This document shows, in pieces, positions 21,680 through 33,620 of a DNA stretch of 64,000 bases. The notes beneath the pieces are model-generated. The model was not told the DNA's origin. It was given only the letters and a program-made list of their open reading frames with translations, and made no database searches. A program made the position numbers and the translations under genes. Position 1 is the first letter of the stretch. Each line of letters starts with the position of its first letter. The stretch comes from Gracilariopsis chorda. Its lineage: Eukaryota; Rhodophyta; Florideophyceae; Gracilariales; Gracilariaceae. The stretch is taken from contig NBIV01000070.1 of NCBI GenBank assembly GCA_003194525.1, positions 62,001 to 126,000 on the forward strand, written 5' to 3'.

Positions 21680-21950
21680 CCTCGGATTACGGGGCACGAG
21701 AAGGGGCGAAATTGGTTCCGAGCGGTAGGCGAAGTACCAATCCCGCAAAACCCGAACCTGCACGACTAATTCCATATAACGTGCTTATCACACAGTTGCT
21801 CAACGTGCAGCCAATCAACCCCAAGACAGGAATGCTTGAGAAATGAATATGAAATGATTTCGCAATCAAAGGACCGATATCGTTATCATCACCGATAAAG
21901 TAAGATAATCATGGGCGGTTGGATTGTCGTCACTAGGTCGGTGCGATAAA
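21680..21950. repeat. Dispersed 260-bp repeat, copy 1
   Basis: Colinear with 34635-34890 on the same strand. Shared words in order are GCGAAGTACCAA/GCGAGGTACCAA, TTC.ATATAACGTG, CAACGTG.AGCCAA, GAATGCTTGAGAAATGA, CCGATATCG, ACACCGATA, GATAA.CATGG and CGGTGC.AT. No coding potential is seen. It may be a MITE, SINE or solo-LTR relic. Confidence 0.65.
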
Positions 21951-22429
21951 CAGGCATAGATATGGCTAAACTGTCAGTGACTGTAGTTTGAGCTATAAGT
22001 TTGTTTCCTGATAGTGGTCAGCTTTCTCAGTAAGTTACGCGGCTGAGGTACAACCTCTTCTCTACTTCATTCGTCGAGTTTCTTGCCTTAATTCTGGAAG
22101 AAAGTACCCGTCGGCTGGGTACCGTTGGTACATGCAAGTTCAGCCTCCAATGTGTAGTGTCAACAAGCTGCAGATCGAAGACACTATCAGTGCTTCAACA
22201 CCTCCAGCCATGTGCCCTGGGCAAGCACATGAGCGGCCACAGCCCAGCTGATAACCACCGTGAGTACTTTTTACAGAAGGCCGTGAAGCCGGGATCGAGT
22301 CCTGCCACGGCCTGCCAATTAAGTGCTTGAAGCATACTCGCAAACGGTTTCGTTGATGTAAAAGATAGGTATCCAGTGCCCAGAAAGAAATACATTTCCA
22401 ACCCTTTATTGGCCACAATGACGAATCGC
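21951..22429. other. Gene-poor stretch
   Basis: No gene is recognised here; open frames on the minus strand near 22140-22517 lack any family signal. Confidence 0.35.
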
Positions 22430-22520
22430 TTGGATGTTTCTTCTTATTCTTCTTCTTTATGGGCGCACATTGTCTAATTGCGACGCTGTGGTAGAGCTTA
22501 TCATAATTCCTTCTCAATCT
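22430..22520 (-). repeat. Dispersed repeat end with (TTC)n tail, copy 2
   Basis: Shares GGGCGCAC...CTAATT.CGAC..TGTGGTAG with the copy at 20128. Here the simple repeat next to it is TTCTTATTCTTCTTC, different from copy 1, as expected for independently formed retroposon tails. Confidence 0.45.
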
Positions 22521-25500
22521 CTCTACAACTAAGGTTAACCGCTAGTTACTCCTCGTGAATGACAAGTTCTCTCTACCCCGTTACACCAGTCTTAACTTCC
22601 GACTCAAAATGTTGATGGCTGTTGCTTGCTCCCACCCTGCTGCAGCCGTGTTACGCTGACTAACTAGTATTCCAAGACGTAGTAGAATGGTACAAAACTT
22701 CTGCGGGGAGACCCGAATGTATAATCCATTTCGTTCTGGCGCGTTTCGCCTCTTCCAGACTTTACTCTGCTAATCCTTCCTCAACTCGAGAGAACGCCAG
22801 GAAAGGGGTACACCACGACAAGGCGGATTCCATGTACCACGTTCGCGCCACCCAGAAGATCTGGTGACATCTTACTCTCCCTTTTCTCTTTACCCTTGTC
22901 GATAAAGGGCGGTAAGATCGGGTTGGGGCCCGTGTGTGCTGTAGATCTCAGCGTAAGTGCAGAATAACTCTGTAAAACCATTCAGATCGTTGTACAGGCG
23001 GTGTGGTCGCTTCCTAAAATCCCTGGTCTCCGTTGGAGACTCACCGCGATCTCGCCAAAGTTTCCGTGGGAACCTCCATGATCCTTCTGGAAAAAGTTAA
23101 AGAAAGGTTGTTAAGATCCGCAGTGTTGCACGTGCCTCGTCCCTTCTGTTTCGCACAGATAAGCGGGGGTCTTTTTCCGACGCTACCGCCCAGGTCTTTG
23201 GGCTGTCGGTGCGCCGACTGCCGGGGCGATTTTACGGACATCACGGGTCCGTGGAGGCGATCAGTCCGCCGATCGCCTGCACGAGTTTAACGACCTCCCG
23301 GGTCTTGGATGTTTAAAACCCAACTACTGATTCACGGCACAGTTCAGAAATGTTGTCCTTCTATCCGTATTTGTGTCGATACCTTAATGCAACCAATAGT
23401 CGCAAGGCTGCTTTTCCTGGCATTGTAAGGCAAGTATAAGGACACAGGGCGATTCCATTCATCTTCACGTAGCTCCATAAGTAATTGGAACTTTGAGGCA
23501 TCTGTAGAGGTCCTACTAAAGGTAGAATTTTACCCACAGTTCGATCTTCACTCTTGTCAACGCTGCCTCACTGTAATAACTATACATCGCAGAAAACTTA
23601 TCTATGCAATATCGAAGCACGAAAAGATCACTTGGTTTTTCATACTCAGTTCATTCCATACTAGTGACAGACTACGGGTCTCTTCGAATTCCCTCGGTGC
23701 GCCGGATTCAGCAACCCGAAAAAAGCTGCTTCTCTCCTCCTTTGTCCCTGGAGAGGAGAGTTGTCTCTTATTTCTCTTAGGGCATAGCTCGTGCCTTCCG
23801 AGATGTGAAACTGTCGGTAGAAATGTAATTAAATATATGTAACAAAGCTACTCGAAGTGTCTGTCGCAACCGACAGTGGGTGCAGGAAGACGTGTGGTAC
23901 ATCTACAAGCCACTTGATAACGGAATACCAACTTGTAAAGTTTGGTAACATATACCCGCCACTGATATTGAGATTCGTTCCAGTAGCAACCTTGTTTAAA
24001 ACCCACATTTCAATGCTCGTTGAGCTTAGACATAATACTTGGCTGGGGGACAATTATACGCATTCTCGCATGAGTATTTGTTAAGGCTTCAATGTTCTTC
24101 GCACAGTAGTTTAAAACGCACCTGAATTTGGAATTTATGGGCTGCAATCGACAACAGAACGCTAATAATAGTGCAAGCACGCTCACTCAGCTTAGACAGC
24201 ACCACTAATGAAACATAAGACAAAAGCTTTCCATGAGAAATCAATGTCAAAATGCCGGTTTTCCGTTGTTTCAACCTTAAATGCAAAGCACCATATCATA
24301 TTTGAATTTTGTTCATAAGAGCATAATGTTCTTCTAAACACTTGCATGACCCGTATTAGGGAAGTTCCAAGTGCAAGGCAGCTTTCTACCTTTGTACAAA
24401 TTATATGGGATTCACAAGTTGAGTGAAAATGGTGGATTACACATTACGCCACAACTCTGGCTGACACGCTTGTGCTGCTATCGGCACTGTTGAATGCGAC
24501 CTACCCAAAATTTACTCCCCCCGACTCAAAATGGTTTAAGGGTTACAAGAATACTCGTTGCCGACGGTTGCGGCGAAGGCTTTTGCGACCCCGGGACGCA
24601 AATACGTCTGGCAAAGTGCTGAGGGAGCCTGATTTTGTTCCCAAGTGGCCACTTTTCTACTCCAACCTAAACTCATCCCCCGCTCCCGTTTTCCTGGCTC
24701 ACCACCAAAGCAGTGAAAGTAGTGACGGAATCATGGCAAGAATCATCATGATCGGGGACAGCATCGTGACGATGATGATGCTTTCCCCTTCAGCCCCTGA
24801 GGATCATGCATGATGCTCATCAACTGTCGGTCTTATCCAAATTTGTTGATGGACAACGATGCTGGCAGCAATATGCAGACATCGGCTCTAACACAGAAGA
24901 AAGCTTACAAGCCAGGTCACGCCTGATCACCGTGATCAGCTTGTAGCTGTCATGTTCACAGACAGTAGCTAGCTTGTGGCGTACTCATAGAAGTCTCTAG
25001 ACCGCTACAAGACCTGTATAAAATGAGCGTCAGCCGACCTTCCCTCCATCTGGAAAAGGCCAGACTTCATTCACCATCACTACGTTACATCGGCGCTTTT
25101 CTTTCAGAATCATGTATTTCCATGGTTGCCTTGTCGTACGAAGGTAGACCGAGGAATTTTGCCACTGTACATTCCTTATCTACAACTGATCGGATTAATG
25201 TCAATTTCCAGTTAGTATTGCCTGCACAGCAAACTATTTAGTTCCACAGTTCTTCTTCGTTACAAGGGCTTCAAGACGTCATCACTTTACCTCAACAGAA
25301 CTTTCTACAACTATCCACAACCTAGTTCCTGGTCTCCGCTGACTACTCCGGTCCAAGTGAACGAAATAACAATCGTAGGAGTACTTGTTTGAGTCAAGCA
25401 TTCTGGCATTCGTCCCCAACGACGAACCAGATATAGTGCCATGGGATGCCAGGGCCAGTATCTAACTTATCTACCTTCGAGACGGGTGACCAAATTGGCG

Positions 25501-25992
25501 TTGATCTCATTCGAGTGTTAACTGATGGTCAGTTACTGAACAAGCTCAAGAGAAAATAGATACCCACTGTAAGGTCCCCGTTGGTGCCTTCGTATTGTCG
25601 AATTCGTGACTGGGATAGAATCAACGAGACGGTTACAAACCGCGCCTATGAAGTTCTGCCATGCAAAACTCACCGTGAACTGACGCTGCGGGCCACGCGG
25701 GATGTGGAGTCCAAATTGTGGACCGTCTGTTCCATGTTTGTCTTTCCTAAAAATCGCAGCTCCGCCTTCAAGTAAGGGTTATAGGGATACCCCGGGTAGA
25801 GGGTTAATGTGCACTACCATGCTTCAGGTTAACTTACCCTTCGGTGATCCAAGCCAGCCGCCTAGGCTTGAGCTTACTCTTGCAGTCATTGCGCACACTA
25901 ACACTAATTCCCTCCCCTAACAATCCATCTCCCATCCCACGCTTCCCACCATTTCTAACAGCCTCCCTTACGATTGTGTCTCCATCTCCAGC
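22521..25992. other. Long gene-poor stretch
   Basis: About 3.5 kb with no recognisable gene, RNA or transposon. A small hairpin GGCGATC/GATCGCC lies near 23256-23277. Just before 25993, the 5' region of the cysteine-repeat gene must hold its promoter, but no clear element is visible. Confidence 0.4.
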
Positions 25993-26946
25993 ATGATCTT
26001 CCATCTCCTTTGTCTCATTCTCATAATCGTTGGGCCGCACGCAGCGCATTCTACCCGTTGTGCGCCCGGCACCTTCGTCACAGTTGATCACAATCGCCGT
26101 GTATGTACACGCTGTCCGCAAGAAACATTCTCCGACAAAGTCGATTCGCAATCTTGTCGGCGATGCAGTCCAAACTCCGTACCCAATCGAGCGCAGACCA
26201 GTTGCTTCTGCAACCCTGGTTTTCTCTTCAATCTTACTACATTCGCCTGTTCACCGTGCCCACCAGGCACTTATCGTGACGGGCTTAACATCGCCTTCGA
26301 GACTTCTTGCAAACGCTGTTCTCCAAACTCTGTTCCAGATCGGATGCGTACAACATGCTTCTGCAATCCGGGTTTCCTCTTTAACCTTTCTACGCTTGCC
26401 TGCTCTCCATGTCCAGATGGAACGTTTCGGGAGGGATTGAACACCGCGTTTCAAACCTCCTGCACGCCGTGTACACCCAACTCGGTGCCGGACCAAACGC
26501 GATCGACGTGCTTCTGTAACCCAGGTTTCTTCTTCCAGATCCAGACGGGTGCCTGTGCACCGTGTCCGCCCGGAAGCCGTCGAGCCGGTACTAACACTCG
26601 ATTTGCACGATCATGCACACCGTGCGGGAGCTTCGAATTTCAACCACAACCCGCAAGCACGTCGTGCATCCAATGCGGAGAGAATGGATTTTCGAATCCG
26701 GATCGGCTCAGTTGTTTCTTCTGTCAGCCTGGAGAAACGCTAATTGATGGGGCCTGTGGAATCTGCCCATCGGGCGCTACTACGAATACCACATTCTTTG
26801 CGGCCGCGCCGTGGCTGCTGAGACAGGGAAGTTGCAAACTATGCCAAAGGGGACTGTTTAAACCTGAGCCGGGACAACAGGCTTGTGAAAGGTGTCCGGA
26901 AGGTTTCTCTTCCGGTCTCGGAGCTACTTCGTGCTTCCCGGCATAG
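25993..26946 (+). CDS. Secreted cysteine-rich protein with three 51-residue repeats
   Basis: The 317-residue protein opens with a hydrophobic signal peptide (about residues 1-19, ending at AHS). Nearly all of the rest consists of cysteine-rich modules of the ephrin-receptor-like/GCC2-GCC3 kind. Three copies of CSPNSVPDR..TTCFCNPGF start at residues 58, 109 and 160, exactly 51 residues (153 bp) apart; two more diverged modules follow to the end. N-x-S/T sites at residues 80 and 131 fall in equivalent repeat positions. There is no membrane segment after the signal peptide, so it is probably secreted to the cell wall or apoplast, or is the secreted remnant of a larger receptor-like gene. Function not known. 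ATG and a clean TAG define the gene, with no intron. Confidence 0.85.
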   Translation: MIFHLLCLILIIVGPHAAHSTRCAPGTFVTVDHNRRVCTRCPQETFSDKVDSQSCRRCSPNSVPNRAQTSCFCNPGFLFNLTTFACSPCPPGTYRDGLNIAFETSCKRCSPNSVPDRMRTTCFCNPGFLFNLSTLACSPCPDGTFREGLNTAFQTSCTPCTPNSVPDQTRSTCFCNPGFFFQIQTGACAPCPPGSRRAGTNTRFARSCTPCGSFEFQPQPASTSCIQCGENGFSNPDRLSCFFCQPGETLIDGACGICPSGATTNTTFFAAAPWLLRQGSCKLCQRGLFKPEPGQQACERCPEGFSSGLGATSCFPA

Positions 26947-27770
26947 GGGAATGGAGAGCAAGGCTACCGTTGGTGCAATGATTTTTTATTGACACTTCCC
27001 GTGCTGCGGCAAAGCTTACAAGAAGCGTCCGTAAGGCCCTGCGCATCGTCTCCCCGTTGACTTCTTTGCGCATCGATATGTTTTCTGCGGAGGTGAGAGC
27101 GATGGTGCGCACTGCGCAGCATACAGTTGCACCGGCCAGAAGAGTCGGCACAGACTGAAGCAAGGGCGACAAGAATTTGAGTTTCTACGAAGAATGGCTT
27201 CCGATACGACAGTGGGCTTCATAGACATCACATCAACCGTAGCCAGTATTGCAAAAAGGAGCGGCTACAGTGCGTTGGAAGACCCCTAGTACTAAAGGTA
27301 CAGGGTCGCACTCTGGCTAAAGTTTAATCTTCGGCTCAACTCTGATGTGCCAAAGTGAAGTGTAGGTTACAGGATATCCCCATGAAGGTAAGCATACTCC
27401 CCTACTCCAGTAACGTCATGTTATGCGCGTCCAGAGTCGTAGCGCTCGCCCTGTCCTGCACATTGAATGTAACGATTTGCGTGTGCAACACACCGTGGCC
27501 TCGACGCCAATCCTAGTCAGTACTGCCTTCGATTATCAAAGGCTTGCAGGGTCAGCTGTCAAGGTGGTTGTCGCAAGAGTTCAGGAACTGTTTGGAGAGA
27601 TTGATCACTTTGTCATCATTGTCATGCAGCGCTTGAAGATTTTTTCAACGATTGATCCACATGTAGTTCAACGTCATACGCGATGAGCTTTTCCAAGTTT
27701 CTTGCGCTATGACGTAGCCGAAAACTGGGCCAGAAGCGTCCGTCATCAACGGTTTTTCTGACAAACAACT
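26947..27770. other. Spacer between convergent genes
   Basis: This is the convergent 3' space of the cysteine-repeat gene (plus) and the membrane protein gene (minus). Two short ORFs (minus 26924-27231 and plus 27423-27686, the latter with ATG) have no recognisable motifs; I do not call them. Confidence 0.4.
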
Positions 27771-28955
27771 TCAAATAACTTCCTGTAAATCTCCCACGCT
27801 GCTTTGCTGTGTACGCCTTCGACGAAATAGCGTTCCTACATTGGATTCCTCTTCACTAGGTGCAGACGATCTTGTGACAAGAACAAATCTGGTACCATTT
27901 TCATATCTGGTTGTCACCACTGGGTTGTCAATATCAGATGAGTCCTCATCTCTAACTGTCTGCCGTGCCCAATCTAATGGGTCACTCATGTCGTAGAAGA
28001 CACGACCTCGAATGGCAAGACTTCCAAGAAACGCCGCAAGGGATAACGTCCACGCAACAGCAATGGCGTAAAGGAAACCTTCCTTTATCGTGGTTGCTGG
28101 AGAGAACACGTCGAAGTTGCACTCTGTTTCCTCCGCTCCTGCAAACACTTCTCTTCGCAGTACGAACTGGTCAGTTACTAGGTCTCTAGCAAGGGTGATT
28201 GATCTTCTCAAAAGTTCTCTTTCCATCCCAGTTGTGTTGTAGTACACCGTAGTTTTCCAAACCCTCAACGCATAGTTATTATCAAGCACAAATGACAAGT
28301 CGGTATCTAATACGATCTCCGTGAAAGTGACCTCACTTCCATTGCTGTAGAGGAACGCACATAAATTAAGTTCTCCATCCAATATACACTCCATTGTATG
28401 CTCATCTGGTACAGGTTCATTTGGAGAATGGTGTATATCAGCGCTGAACAAAAAATCGTCTCCGCATTTGATCTCTCCGTCGTCAGAGATATTTCCAGCA
28501 AGCTGCCATAGTAGGGAAGTATTTGTTCCGAGGCAGTTGATGCCAACCACGGCGGCCCGCAGGGATATATCCAACATGCCCCGACGGATGGGTAGCGCGT
28601 CGAGAGATATGCAACTCTTTGTCACTTCTCCTCTTTTTAGAGCGGGGTCGCTGAAGAATGAATTAGAAACCTCAAGAAAAACAAATGCGAGTGTTGCTGC
28701 TACAGTTAACGCCCTCGTGCGAAAACGATGATGCCGTACGTTCACCCTGCCGCCGTTTTCCAGAGCCCGGCATTCTAAATACTTGTTATAGCCGAGTACT
28801 GCGCTGAGCAACGCGAGTTCGGCCAAACCAGATAGGATGGTTGCGATGAGGCTAGTATACTGCGATTTGAGAGGAATGAGGACCATTCTGGGTTCATGAA
28901 CACTTTCTCCGGACTTTCTCTTGCTTAGCAGTGGAGCGGCGTAAACTGCCGACAT
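27771..28955 (-). CDS. Three-pass membrane protein with a glycosylated six-cysteine domain
   Basis: The 394-residue protein starts at ATG 28953-28955. Hydrophobic segments lie at about residues 35-56, 81-101 and 293-315. The loop between the first two is short and strongly basic (RHHRFRTR), so it is probably cytosolic. The 190-residue segment 102-292 has six cysteines (115, 141, 164, 190, 199, 279) and four N-glycosylation sites (NTS, NIS, NGS, NTT), which fits a lumenal or extracellular domain. The tail is acidic then basic (RRRRTQQSS). I do not recognise a family; it may be a lineage-specific surface protein. It is open, well defined and intronless, and convergent with the secreted cysteine-repeat gene. 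Confidence 0.75.
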   Translation of the reverse strand: MSAVYAAPLLSKRKSGESVHEPRMVLIPLKSQYTSLIATILSGLAELALLSAVLGYNKYLECRALENGGRVNVRHHRFRTRALTVAATLAFVFLEVSNSFFSDPALKRGEVTKSCISLDALPIRRGMLDISLRAAVVGINCLGTNTSLLWQLAGNISDDGEIKCGDDFLFSADIHHSPNEPVPDEHTMECILDGELNLCAFLYSNGSEVTFTEIVLDTDLSFVLDNNYALRVWKTTVYYNTTGMERELLRRSITLARDLVTDQFVLRREVFAGAEETECNFDVFSPATTIKEGFLYAIAVAWTLSLAAFLGSLAIRGRVFYDMSDPLDWARQTVRDEDSSDIDNPVVTTRYENGTRFVLVTRSSAPSEEESNVGTLFRRRRTQQSSVGDLQEVI

Positions 28956-31900
28956 CTGCTTGCGCCATTAATTTATGCTTGCTAGGGTGCCTTTTGTGCA
29001 ATCGCCAAGTAACGCAAGTTCCGTTCATGTATGGTACTGCGGGATGTGCGGAGCAGATGCGGAGCTAGTTTGAAGCATTCTTGCATGGCTGTCCCTGGTT
29101 AATGAGCCCACTGTTGATGTGATGTACGACGACTACAGTATTAATTCTTTTCGTGGTGCTAGTTATATCTAATAAATACCATTCAGCGTTGCCGTGTAGG
29201 CCTGGTAGGTGAGTAGAAGCTGGCCATTTGGAACCGCGCTGCTTTGCAGCTTTTCTTCGCACCAGGGTCTGCTGAGAGATTCTACTCAGGGCACTTGCAC
29301 CACCCGTCGGGGTTCACCTATTTCCCGAAACAGCTTCAAAAGACTGCCAGGGTACGTTAAGTCTGAAAAGAAATCCGAATGGAGATGCAGTTGGGTCTAT
29401 CACTGGAATTTAGCCGAGAGGTAGAGACAACATTCAATTCCAGAAACTAATACCGACGGTAACTTTGGTATGTTTGCTACGGAATTTTCAATCATAAGCA
29501 ACACCGTATGGGGCTCCAAAACAGTCATTTGTAGTCCATATGAAACTGCGATGCTAGAACGTTGCGCTTGGGTTAGTGTTGACTTAGTATTATTTTTCAG
29601 ACGCGAAATGGTTCAGCGATCGGCGTTGCATCTGGGATCCTATCCGTAGGACCAGAGAGGGCTTCCATGAGCCCACTGGGCATACGGCCTAGGAGTCGGA
29701 ATTAACTGAATGATTTCCTAAGGTGGCGCCGAACACAAAAAACCACAACAATGCCTATGAAATAGTTGAGAAACACAACCACATAACTTCCCATTGGAAG
29801 CATGGGAGAAATCGTTGCCCGTCAACAACGCCACACGCAGCATTCAAAACTGAAGTGCGCTCTTTGGGTTTGTGCGAGCTCCATCTTTGATGCCTCGCTG
29901 TACCTGTATCTCAGTCTTGGTTGGAAAGAATTGGGCTCTAGCCGATATTATCTCTGTTAGAATACTCCATCATGGGCTACGAGGGTGTCTGATGAATAGG
30001 TATAACAAATTGCGGAGGAACCAGAAGGAAGATTTCTCCTTGCACTCCTATCCATGCTGGGCAACTCTCTCGGCCGCAAGTGGTGGCCTTTCTGAAAATG
30101 TATTTTATCTTTGATATCCACATATGATCCCTGGGAGATTGCTGGGGTGCCTTCTCGCGACCCAGTACTTTTTAAAACTTTATTTTATTCGTAGAAGTAT
30201 AAGGGTTATCTAGTACTTGCTAACCCTCTTAAGTGTAGCCACATCATGTTGTCTCCAAGACATTTCTAATGCCCGGTTAAAGGATTTCTTGTTCCTCCGT
30301 ATTCTTTTCTGCCCGAAATGAAACACTACGACGGGAACCCTTTAACTCCACAAATTGTTGGGAAATGCATCCAACGCCATAGCTAGGTTTCAATGAAACC
30401 AAGTTACTGCCTTTGATGAGGGGGACTGCGGGCTCAGCTATCGGAACTAAGGGTAACAGGGTTAACCTTGGAATCCTTTTTTGGATTGTTAACCTAGTAT
30501 TGAATACTGCTTATTTCGCATTCCCTTCATCTTTATCCCTAACATTAGACGTCACGTACCCTTGGTAAGGCGGATCTGCCGGGTGCAAAGAGTTGCATGT
30601 TGCGGCTAACAACACGTGCGTTGATAGCAACAAGGTGATGATGGTATTATCTATTTGTAGAGGAATAACCGAAAGAGAGCAGATGCGTAATCAAGATCGA
30701 CAGAGCGACTATTACATCGTCTTTGGTGTCCCCGTGTCGTACAGGAAAAGGTTGAAGGCTGTTCTTAGCGCGAATGATAGGGTAATAAAGCTCAAGCCCA
30801 GCTTTGACAAGCAATGGCATTGCCTGTAAAGGCTTAACCCTCGATCACCTTCCTGACGATTAAAGAGATACAAAGCGTACAAAGCGTACAGGAGTATCGC
30901 AGGGTAAGAGATACAGAGGTATAGCAACGGTTTGACCCTTGACTGCACACCTTTGCACAGGGGGGACGGTACAATATAAGGGTTGGAATTGCTACGGGTT
31001 CTTGCGGTTCCCGGGAACTTCTCGCTGCCTTTGTTGCACTACTTGCGTCAGCGCACTACTTACACTGACATGACGAAAGAGCTGACCTCGCGAAGCTCGC
31101 GCTGCTCCCGAGCGGCAGCATCAATAAGGTAGTGCCGAGGGCGGAAGTCAGTGAAGAAGGAAGAAGACTTCTCACGGTATCCTTTTCCCCTTTGACACAC
31201 ACTGCGCACTATGCGATATGTCTGCCCATCCCATCTCAATGTGATGCGGCGTGCTGGGGCATGCTCATGCTGTATGAGTCATACAGTGTAATGTTGCTTG
31301 TCGAAGGGATGAGAGTATTCCAAACCTTTACAGTTGTATGCTTTTAAGCGTTTAAAAACATTTACCCCGGTGCCACATCGTGGTACAAAGGGTTTCCCAA
31401 GGAGTCCAGGAGAGAGGAGGCAACGCATCCAAGCAAAAAAACTGAAGTCATGGAAACCGAATTTGGTACTGACTGTATTCAGCCACCCTGGTAGAGATTG
31501 TGCATGGGTTTCATAGGAACGGAGCTGTGTTTGCAACAGCGCACTTCATCTAGAGCGTTCGATAGTTATCGAGCAGCGCACTTCGGAGTTGGGAATCGAT
31601 TAGGGTGGCAGAACGTGGTGTGAGCAAGCAATTGTTGTGTCGCAGCATTGTGCCGGCAAGCGAATTCTTTGGAGAAGCGCAGAAACGTATCGAAAAGAGC
31701 GCAACGGGCCCGTATTGAAAGTCGTTCGGCGCACGACTGCAGGATCAAGTATGTGATCCGGTTTGCGTTGCACAGTGTTGATGTTAGCGAGTATCATTTC
31801 GAACGGCTGGATGTCCGAAGCGAAAGCAACTTGCAGAAGAAGCTTCACTACGTTACACAGAACCGTGAGCCTTGTACCGCAGGAAAGCTTAGGAAAAGAA

Positions 31901-33101
31901 AGGCTTGAAGTAGGCGTGCCCTGCTGTAGAGAGAGCAGCACGCCAACAGCGACGTGAGAACGTTTGAGCAAGAACCGTTCAAGCTAGACGTACACAAGAG
32001 AACGTATTCTTTATTGTATAGAACAGCTAGAAAACCTGTACTACACGGAGTAGCACAAAAATGCAGAGCTGTCGTACGAAGTATAAAAAGACCGATCACC
32101 CGCAGAAGAGCAGTGATCGGGGGCATCCTGGGCAGGAGATCCGGGGTCCTTGTGCCTGTTCCTGTTGCCTGCGCTACTGCACTCACGTCATCGCACTCTG
32201 GAACCCTGTTCTGATCAACACACAGGAGCCGAAAAGCCAAAGAAGGCAAGAACAAGCCCGTATTTATGCGCCCGCGTTGGGGCAGAAGAGACTCAGTAAA
32301 CGGGGCATCAACCCAGTCGTCGTCCCTCACCATTCCTGTATCATTTCCTGTTGGTGTTCACCGTGAAGTAGGTCAGATGTGTGTGTTTACGGGTACGAGC
32401 ACATGCCTCTACTTCCGAGGCGACGGCACTAACTGTCTATAATGTGGGAGGCTAATCATCTATTTGACGGCTGGATTCCCCTAATGAACGCAATCGCATC
32501 GCTTCCAGCGTACCTTTCATACTCTTTTGTAGCCTTTTGGGAAAGTCGACACACCTCGACGGGTTGACCTGCATGTACTTTGATTTGCGAGTATCGTTGC
32601 GGTGGGATCCTCATGACAACAGTATCCGGCTCAAAGCCACTTGGCATCGCAATTCCAAGATGGTTTATGACTACTGTGATACTCTATTTGGGGTTGGTGA
32701 TAGTCGTGCATCACTATCTAAATACCCGTCTGCCGTACTTGAAAGATACTGCAGAGATCTTATACTGTTCCAGATAGTAGTCGCCCAGCAAATCATGAAG
32801 ACTGTGTTGTTCAGCCTTTAATATGTTTCAGCTTATATTCCCACTTTCTGATAACGACGATATCACTAATTCTTGTGTAAATGTCGAAGGATAGCTGCCT
32901 GCTGCCTAACTCTTTCTCTTAACGTAGAGTAATGCAAGCTCGTTGGCGAAATTGTGACGAGAGACGTTGCGGATGCTTGTCCAGGTCGTAGGTCTGTCGG
33001 AGTGCGGTTGGCACGGTTGTATCTCATAGGCTGCTTTGCACCATCATAGTGCAGTTACTCTTCTCTTATTGACCAGCACGCCGTCTTGCGCCTCCGATTT
33101 A
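28956..33101. other. Long gene-poor stretch
   Basis: About 4.1 kb without a gene I can support. A TATA-like TATAAAAAG at about 32081 and small ORFs (minus 31848-32333, minus 32456-32647) are present but carry no family motifs. An imperfect inverted repeat around GGTTAAC/GTTAACC lies near 30460-30495. Solo LTRs could be hidden here, but no terminal TG...CA pair with target duplication was convincing. Confidence 0.4.
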
Positions 33102-33620
33102 TCAACTACCCCTTCTCGGTACAGGGGTGGGTCTTACGAAGCGGTTGCAAGTAAAATTATCTCGATTTCGCCCACGACCGTTTCTTGGGATAGAGGTGGG
33201 TCGGCAAATTGACCCAGGTTTTGGTCTGTCGAGTTCCGAAAAAACTTCGCATTTCACTGAAGAACCTGTACTAAAGAAGTCAAATACAGTTCCACAGAGT
33301 CGCTCCGTTTCGCTCTCCGATGACTGGTATTCTGTACTAGGCCTTGTGGATCCACTAGGCGATTGGAGTACAGCCATACAATCAGTGGCTTCGTAAAGTG
33401 CGGGTTCTCCTTCCGAGCTTACAAGAGCGGCCTCGAGAACTATCAGGGATGATGTGTCGATCTTTCGGGGAGAGTAAGAGCCAACTGTGCAATCGTAGCA
33501 GATTGCGTCCTCGTCAATGCATTGTCCAACGTTGTCTGGTTCGCACGTTATGTAGAGACCGCTAGTAAACACCTGAAGAGAAAAGAAGAACAGAATTGAA
33601 CAGCACAGTGCAAAGCCCAT
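33102..33620 (-). CDS. Small secreted protein
   Basis: The 172-residue ORF starts at ATG 33618-33620 with a clear signal peptide (about residues 1-20, ending near FTSG). The mature part is hydrophilic with cysteine pairs (CEPDNVGQC, AICYDC, and single Cys near residues 82, 109, 123 and 138), suggesting disulfides, and a basic Arg/Pro-rich C-terminus. It has no membrane segment. It is not recognised as a known family and could be a lineage-specific extracellular protein, or the remains of a longer one. The signal peptide and absence of internal stops support a real gene. Confidence 0.6.
   Translation of the reverse strand: MGFALCCSILFFFSLQVFTSGLYITCEPDNVGQCIDEDAICYDCTVGSYSPRKIDTSSLIVLEAALVSSEGEPALYEATDCMAVLQSPSGSTRPSTEYQSSESETERLCGTVFDFFSTGSSVKCEVFSELDRPKPGSICRPTSIPRNGRGRNRDNFTCNRFVRPTPVPRRGS

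Noticed and set aside
23033-23290. 85-codon ORF with cysteines
   Set aside because: No recognisable domain or conserved context.
27423-27686. 87-codon ORF with ATG
   Set aside because: No motif, signal or neighbour support; it sits in the convergent 3' space of two genes.
31848-32333. 161-codon minus-strand ORF
   Set aside because: Composition looks like chance, with no domain; a TATA-like sequence on the opposite strand suggests an LTR or promoter, which I could not prove.
32456-32647. 63-codon minus-strand ORF with ATG
   Set aside because: It looks protein-like but is too short, and no family was recognised.
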